Assembly: GCA_016789165.1 (NCBI GenBank) | Contig: JAEURL010000072.1 | Coordinates: 1-9,781 of the forward strand | Reading direction: 5' to 3' | DNA: 9,781 nt | Source: Anaerolineales bacterium | Lineage (GTDB): Bacteria > Chloroflexota > Anaerolineae > Anaerolineales > UBA6663 | Shown: positions 6,194 through 9,781 of the stretch, piece by piece | How positions within the stretch are numbered: the stretch's first letter is position 1 | Layout: each line of letters starts with the position of its first letter | Program-made: the position numbers and the translations under genes | The notes under the pieces: generated by a model | The model's input: the letters and a program-made list of their open reading frames with translations, nothing else | Told to the model about the DNA's origin: nothing | Databases searched by the model: none

Positions 6194-7517
6194 CCTTCCT
6201 TCAGTCGACAAATTACTCGGACAGGCCGGCGACCTGGTGGCCGCCTACGGCCGCCCGCTGACCACCCAGGCGCTGCGCGAAGGCCTGGAGGCGGCCCGCG
6301 CCCGCCTGCTGGCCGAGCCCGGCCCGGCGCCGGCCAGCGCGGCGCTCCTGGCCGCGGCCGGCGCGCAGCTGGCCGCCCTCACCGCCCCCACCCTGCGCCC
6401 CGTGATCAACGCCACCGGCGTCATCCTGCACACCAACCTGGGCCGGGCTCCGCTCTCGCGCGCCGCGCTGGAGGCCGTCACACTGGCCGGCCAGGGCTAC
6501 GCGACGCTGGAGTACGACCTGGAAAAGGGCGAGCGCGGCTCGCGCGCCACCCACGCCGAGCGCCTGCTCATCCGCCTGACCGGCGCGGAGGCCGCGCTGG
6601 TGGTCAACAATTGCGCCTCCGCCCTGCTGCTGATCCTCTCGGCCCTGGCGCGCGGCCGGGGGGTGCTCGTCTCGCGCGGGCAGCTGGTGGAGATCGGCGG
6701 CGGCTTCCGGGTGCCGGACGTCATGCGCCAATCGGGCGCGAAGCTGGTGGAGGTGGGCACCACCAATCGCACGCACCGGCGTGATTTCCAGGAAGCCCTG
6801 GACGAGCGGGTGGCCCTGATCCTGCGCGCCCACCATTCGAACTTCAAGATCCTGGGCTTCACGGCCGAGCCGGAGCTGGCCGAGCTGTGTGCGCTGGCGC
6901 GGCCCGTGGTGGACGACCTGGGCTCAGGGGCCTTGCTGGATACGGCCGCCTACGGCCTGGCCCACGAGCCGATGGTCCAGGAATCGGTGGCGGCCGGCGC
7001 GGCCGTGGTGGCCTTCTCCGGCGATAAGCTGCTGGGCGGGCCGCAGGCCGGCCTGATTGTCGGCCGCGCCGACCTGCTGGCCCGGATCAAGCGGCATCCG
7101 CTGGCGCGGGCCGTGCGCGCGGACAAAGTGACCCTGGCCGCCCTGGCGGCCACCCTGCTGCATTACCTGAAGGACGAAGCCGTGCGGGAGATCCCGCTCT
7201 GGCGCATGATCGCGGCCGCGCCGGATGACCTGCGGCGGCGGGCGGAAGGCTGGCGCGCGGCGCTGGGGGCCGGCACCGTGCTGGCCGGCGAGTCCACCAT
7301 CGGCGGCGGCAGCCTGCCGGGCGAGACCCTGCCGACCGGGCTGCTGGCCCTGGCCGGGCGGGCGCCCAACGCCCTCGCGGCCCGGCTGCGGGCGCTGCCC
7401 CAGCCCATCATCGCCCGGGTGGGCGAGGGCCAGGTGCTGCTGGACCCGCGCACGGTGGCGGAGGCCGAGGAGCCGGCGCTGCTGGCCGGCCTGCGCGCGG
7501 CGCTGGGCGCCGGCTGA
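6180..7517 (+). CDS. selA: L-seryl-tRNA(Sec) selenium transferase
   Basis: SelA is a PLP enzyme that converts seryl-tRNA(Sec) to selenocysteyl-tRNA(Sec) with selenophosphate from SelD, in the cytoplasm; the bacterial enzyme is a decamer. The 445 residues are near the usual length (E. coli about 463). The N-terminal tRNA-binding domain begins LPSVDKLLG (6-14). The catalytic core has PVINATGVILHTNLGRAPLS (74-93), GERGSRATHAE (117-127), the VNNCASALL loop (142-150), EIGGGFRVPDVM (171-182), EVGTTNRTH (191-199), DDLGSG (245-250) and FSGDKLLGGPQAG (279-291), where K283 should be the PLP-binding lysine. All expected motifs are present, so it looks active. The ATG at 6180 lies inside the end of the membrane protein gene and lacks a strong ribosome-binding site, which suggests reinitiation. 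The usual partners selB, selC and selD are not visible here. Confidence 0.95.
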   Translation: MSLRDLPSVDKLLGQAGDLVAAYGRPLTTQALREGLEAARARLLAEPGPAPASAALLAAAGAQLAALTAPTLRPVINATGVILHTNLGRAPLSRAALEAVTLAGQGYATLEYDLEKGERGSRATHAERLLIRLTGAEAALVVNNCASALLLILSALARGRGVLVSRGQLVEIGGGFRVPDVMRQSGAKLVEVGTTNRTHRRDFQEALDERVALILRAHHSNFKILGFTAEPELAELCALARPVVDDLGSGALLDTAAYGLAHEPMVQESVAAGAAVVAFSGDKLLGGPQAGLIVGRADLLARIKRHPLARAVRADKVTLAALAATLLHYLKDEAVREIPLWRMIAAAPDDLRRRAEGWRAALGAGTVLAGESTIGGGSLPGETLPTGLLALAGRAPNALAARLRALPQPIIARVGEGQVLLDPRTVAEAEEPALLAGLRAALGAG

Positions 7518-7522
7518 AGAGG

Positions 7523-7786
7523 ATGATGGAAGACCAATTGCCCCCGGCAACCGATCACGCCGCCCTGCGCGCCTATCTCCAGCGCCTGGAGGCCAGCCTA
7601 AGCCTGGTGGAGCGCCGGCTCAAGCGCTTTGAGGAGGAGTTTGGCATGGACTCGGAGGAGTTCTACGCCAAGCTGCAGAACGCCGAACTGGACGAACGCG
7701 TGGAGTACGCGGAATGGGCCGGCGAGCACGAGATGCGCCTGCGCCTGACCAAACAGCGGGATGAGCTCAAGCGCCGGCTGCGCTGA
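7523..7786 (+). CDS. Small charged helical protein of unknown function (87 aa)
   Basis: The product is rich in Glu, Arg and Leu and should be mostly helical. Residues about 14-40 (LRAYLQRLEASLSLVERRLK) and 66-87 suit coiled coil. The middle GMDSEEFYAKLQNAELDERVEYAEWAGE resembles short proteins I recall in Chloroflexota and cyanobacteria that sometimes lie beside toxin-like genes. No toxin gene is adjacent here, so antitoxin is only one possibility. The gene starts six bases after the selA stop. GAAGAGG abuts the first ATG at 7523, so initiation may favour the second ATG at 7526, shortening the product by one residue. Coding is supported by the tight spacing and protein-like composition. Confidence 0.68.
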   Translation: MMEDQLPPATDHAALRAYLQRLEASLSLVERRLKRFEEEFGMDSEEFYAKLQNAELDERVEYAEWAGEHEMRLRLTKQRDELKRRLR

Positions 7787-7802
7787 CGGCCGGCCTGGCG
7801 CG

Positions 7803-7830
7803 GGCGGCTTTTCAGCCACCGCCTTGTTTT
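7803..7830 (+). terminator. Weak terminator-like hairpin before the M24 gene
   Basis: GGCGG (7803-7807) can pair with CCGCC (7819-7823), with CT/AG pairs inside after a bulge, followed by TTGTTTT (7824-7830). The stem is short and the T-run interrupted, so it may only attenuate transcription from selA and the small gene into the peptidase gene. No promoter-like TATAAT lies between it and 7844. Confidence 0.3.
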
Positions 7831-7831
7831 C

Positions 7832-7838
7832 AAAGGAG
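7832..7838 (+). promoter_or_regulatory. Strong Shine-Dalgarno of the M24 peptidase
   Basis: AAAGGAG sits five bases before the ATG at 7844, the best ribosome-binding site in the window. It fixes the peptidase start and contrasts with the weak or absent sites before the membrane protein, selA and ABC-F. Confidence 0.75.
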
Positions 7839-7843
7839 CCCTC

Positions 7844-9136
7844 ATGAAATCTGATCTCGACCAACTGATGGCCGAACGCGGCTATGCGGCCCTGCTGGTG
7901 AACGGGCAGTCGGCCAACAACCCGCCCATGTATTACCTCTCCAACGGCGTCATGATCGGCGAGCGCAGCCTCCTGGTGAAGCCGCGCGGCCAGGACCCGA
8001 TCCTGCTGGTGAGCGGCATGGAGCGCGACGAGGCCGCCAAGTCCGGCCTGCGCGTGATCGACCTGGCCCAGTACCGCCTCACGGAACTGGTGAAGGAGGA
8101 GCGCGGCGACACCCTGCGGGCCTCGGCGCGCATGCGGGGCCGGATCCTGGCCGACCTGGGGGTGAGCGGGAAGGTGGCCGTCTACGGGCACGTGGATCAG
8201 GGCGCGGCGTACGCCTTGCTGAGCGCCGTGGAGGAGCTCAACCCCGGCCTGCAGATCGCGGGCGAATACGGCGAGACGGTCTTCCAGCAGGCCACGGCCA
8301 CCAAGGACGCGGCTGAGGTCAAGCGCATCCGGGCGGTGGGCAAGCACACGGTGGCCGTCGTGGGCGAGACGGCCGAGTTTCTCACCTCCCACCGCGCCCA
8401 AGGCGAGTACCTGGTGAAGAAGGACGGGAGCCGGCTGCTGCTGGGCGAGGTCAAGGCCTTCATCAACCGCCGCCTGCTGGAGCACGGCGTGGTGGACGCG
8501 GAGGCCGGCACCATCTTCGCCCAGGGCCGGGACGGCGGCGTGCCGCACTCGCGCGGCGAGGCCCGCCAGCCCATGCGGCTCGGCCGCAGCATCGTCTTTG
8601 ACATCTTCCCGGCTGAGCCGGGCGGCGGCTACTTCTACGACTTCACCCGCACCTGGTGCCTGGGTTACGCCCCGGATCACGTCCTGGAGGCCTACGAGCA
8701 GGTGCGCGAGATCTACGGCCAGCTGCTCAAGGCCCTCCAGCCGGGCGTGCCCTGCCGCGATTTCCAGACTATGGTGTGCGATTACTTCGAGGCCCGCGGC
8801 CACCCCACCATCCGCACCAACCCCGCCACCACCGACGGCTACGTGCACTCGCTGGGCCACGGCGTGGGCCTGTACATCCACGAGGCCCCCAGCCTGAGCG
8901 ACCGGGCCGGCAATACCACCCGGCTGGCGCCCGGCCACGTGCTGACCGTGGAGCCCGGCCTGTATTACCCCGATCACCCTCAGGGCGGCTTCGGGGTGCG
9001 CCTGGAGGACACGGTCTGGCTTAACCCGCAGACCATGAAGTTCGAGATCCTGGCCCGCTACCCGTATGATCTGGTGCTGCCCATCAAAGGCGTGAAGGGC
9101 CGGGCCGCCCGGGCCACGGCCAAAGCCGCGCGTTAG
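7844..9136 (+). CDS. M24 family metallopeptidase (Xaa-Pro aminopeptidase/prolidase-like)
   Basis: A 430-residue cytoplasmic enzyme with the two-part layout of proline-specific M24 peptidases: an N-terminal creatinase-like domain (about 1-145) and a C-terminal pita-bread catalytic domain (about 158-410). All five metal ligands are visible: D253 (VFDIFP), D266 (FYDFTRTW), H339 (SLGHGVGLYIHE), E370 (TVEPGLYY) and E388 (VRLEDT). H346 matches the second active-site histidine. It probably removes an N-terminal residue before proline or splits Xaa-Pro dipeptides, but some members have other substrates, so specificity is not assigned. The last 15 or so residues form a basic Ala/Lys/Arg tail (KGVKGRAARATAKAAR) beyond the fold. 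The start has an AAAGGAG site. It lies 57 bases after the small gene and 18 bases before tsaD. No signal peptide is seen. Confidence 0.92.
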   Translation: MKSDLDQLMAERGYAALLVNGQSANNPPMYYLSNGVMIGERSLLVKPRGQDPILLVSGMERDEAAKSGLRVIDLAQYRLTELVKEERGDTLRASARMRGRILADLGVSGKVAVYGHVDQGAAYALLSAVEELNPGLQIAGEYGETVFQQATATKDAAEVKRIRAVGKHTVAVVGETAEFLTSHRAQGEYLVKKDGSRLLLGEVKAFINRRLLEHGVVDAEAGTIFAQGRDGGVPHSRGEARQPMRLGRSIVFDIFPAEPGGGYFYDFTRTWCLGYAPDHVLEAYEQVREIYGQLLKALQPGVPCRDFQTMVCDYFEARGHPTIRTNPATTDGYVHSLGHGVGLYIHEAPSLSDRAGNTTRLAPGHVLTVEPGLYYPDHPQGGFGVRLEDTVWLNPQTMKFEILARYPYDLVLPIKGVKGRAARATAKAAR

Positions 9137-9154
9137 CCCGCGAGCTGCCAGCCC

Positions 9155-9781
9155 ATGCCCCGCATCCTGGCCCTCGAGACCTCCTGTGACGAAACCGCCG
9201 CCGCTGTGGTGGCGGACGGCCGGACGATCCTCTCCAGTGTGATCGCGTCCCAGGCCGCCCAACACGCGCCGTTTGGCGGCGTCTTCCCGGAGGTTGCTTC
9301 GCGCCTGCACATCGAGGTCATCGGCCCGGTGGTGCAGCAGGCGCTGACCGACGCGCACCTCGGCCTGAGCGATCTGGACGCCATCGGGGTGACGCGCGGC
9401 CCCGGCCTGCCGGGCTCGCTGGTGGTGGGCCTGAACACGGCCAAGGGCCTGGCGCTCGGCCGGGGGCTGCCGTTGATCGGCGTCAACCATCTGGAAGGCC
9501 ACGTCTACTCGCTCTGGCTGGCGGAGGGCACCTTGCAGGGCGCGCCGAGCGCGGCCGAGCCGGCCTTCCCGGTGCTGGTGCTGATCGTCTCGGGCGGCCA
9601 CACCGAGTTGATCCTGATGCGCGGCCACGGCCAGTACGAGCGGCTGGGCGGCACCCTGGACGACGCCGCCGGCGAGGCCTTCGACAAGGTGGCGCGCCTG
9701 CTGGGCCTGGGCTATCCGGGCGGGCCGGCCATCGAGCAGGCCGCCCGCGCCGGCAACCCGGCCGCCTTCAAATTCGGCCGG
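9155..9781 (+). CDS. tsaD: tRNA N6-adenosine threonylcarbamoyltransferase, 5' part (3' end outside window)
   Basis: TsaD (Gcp/YgjD/Kae1) transfers threonylcarbamoyl from TsaC-made threonylcarbamoyl-AMP to A37 of ANN-decoding tRNAs, forming t6A, together with TsaB and TsaE. The 209 visible residues run from the ATG to the window edge in frame. Hallmarks are LALETSCDETAAAVV (5-19, ASKHA-fold nucleotide site), FGGVFPEVASRLH (40-52), RGPGLPGSLVVG (81-92), NHLEGH with metal-binding H112 and H116, VSGGHTEL (145-152), and GTLDDAAGEAFDKVARLLGL (166-185) followed by YPGGP. The full protein is usually about 330-350 residues, so about 60% is present. The C-terminal metal-ligand Asp lies outside. The start 18 bases after the M24 stop, with no good Shine-Dalgarno, suggests cotranscription. 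Confidence 0.95.
   Translation, partial: MPRILALETSCDETAAAVVADGRTILSSVIASQAAQHAPFGGVFPEVASRLHIEVIGPVVQQALTDAHLGLSDLDAIGVTRGPGLPGSLVVGLNTAKGLALGRGLPLIGVNHLEGHVYSLWLAEGTLQGAPSAAEPAFPVLVLIVSGGHTELILMRGHGQYERLGGTLDDAAGEAFDKVARLLGLGYPGGPAIEQAARAGNPAAFKFGR

Larger units (their letters stand above)
797..9730. repeat. Dispersed octamer palindrome GGCCGGCC, 20 copies
   Basis: Hand-counted starts: 797, 1212, 1311, 1656, 2226, 3715, 3944, 4027, 4416, 4447, 4747, 5503, 5742, 5746 (overlapping 5742), 6088, 6485, 7046, 7484, 7788 and 9723. Copies 1212, 1311, 5742, 5746 and 7788 are intergenic. Coding copies use all three reading phases, most often Ala-Gly (GCC GGC), also Pro-Ala (CCG GCC) and once Gly-Arg-Pro. 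None falls between 7796 and 9722. Confidence 0.6.

Noticed and set aside
7787..7843. Search for a tRNA(Sec) gene or other RNA near selA
   Set aside because: The gap is only 57 bases. It holds a GGCCGGCC copy, a weak hairpin and a Shine-Dalgarno, with no room for the roughly 90-100 base tRNA(Sec). No other gap shows a cloverleaf or CCA end.
7598..9628. 676-codon minus-strand open frame
   Set aside because: It is antisense to the small gene, the M24 peptidase and tsaD. It is rich in His, Gln, Arg and Ala and has no recognisable motif, so it is a GC-driven shadow.

Overview
The window is very GC-rich and gene-dense, with short gaps between genes. The protein families point to a Chloroflexota bacterium, probably in or near the Anaerolineae. 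The signs are a secreted enzyme ending in a 'YLP(I/L)' tail, a LytR-CpsA-Psr wall enzyme, several TATAAT promoters and a GC-rich coding style. The placement is inferred from protein style and from memory; no search was run. There are no rRNA or tRNA genes, CRISPR arrays, insertion sequences or phage genes.

Left part. Bases 3-1199 (+) hold the 3' end of a secreted lipase/acyltransferase-like protein related to LCAT, with an Ig-like OmpL47-type repeat and a short C-terminal tail. It converges on a minus-strand block. In transcription order that block is a class I methyltransferase (5683-4910), an ABC-F ATPase (4900-2936) and, from its own promoter, an LCP-family wall glycopolymer transferase (2798-1323). 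The LCP gene ends at a strong intrinsic terminator (1293-1264).

Right part. A compact divergent promoter region (about 5684-5773) separates the minus-strand block from a plus-strand run. This run holds a small four-helix membrane protein (5774-6193), SelA (6180-7517, overlapping it by 14 nt), an 87-residue charged protein (7523-7786), an M24 metallopeptidase (7844-9136) and the 5' part of TsaD (9155 to the window edge). Several genes concern translation (SelA for Sec-tRNA charging, TsaD for tRNA t6A, ABC-F for the ribosome), but only their proximity links them.

The most interesting signals are not genes. The palindrome GGCCGGCC occurs 20 times by hand count, five of them in about 4-5% of the window that is intergenic. 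The two divergent -10 boxes lie in a perfect 9-bp inverted repeat, and the rightward one is placed so that its transcript should begin at the GTG start codon. I see no clear new multi-gene system; the region is mostly housekeeping.
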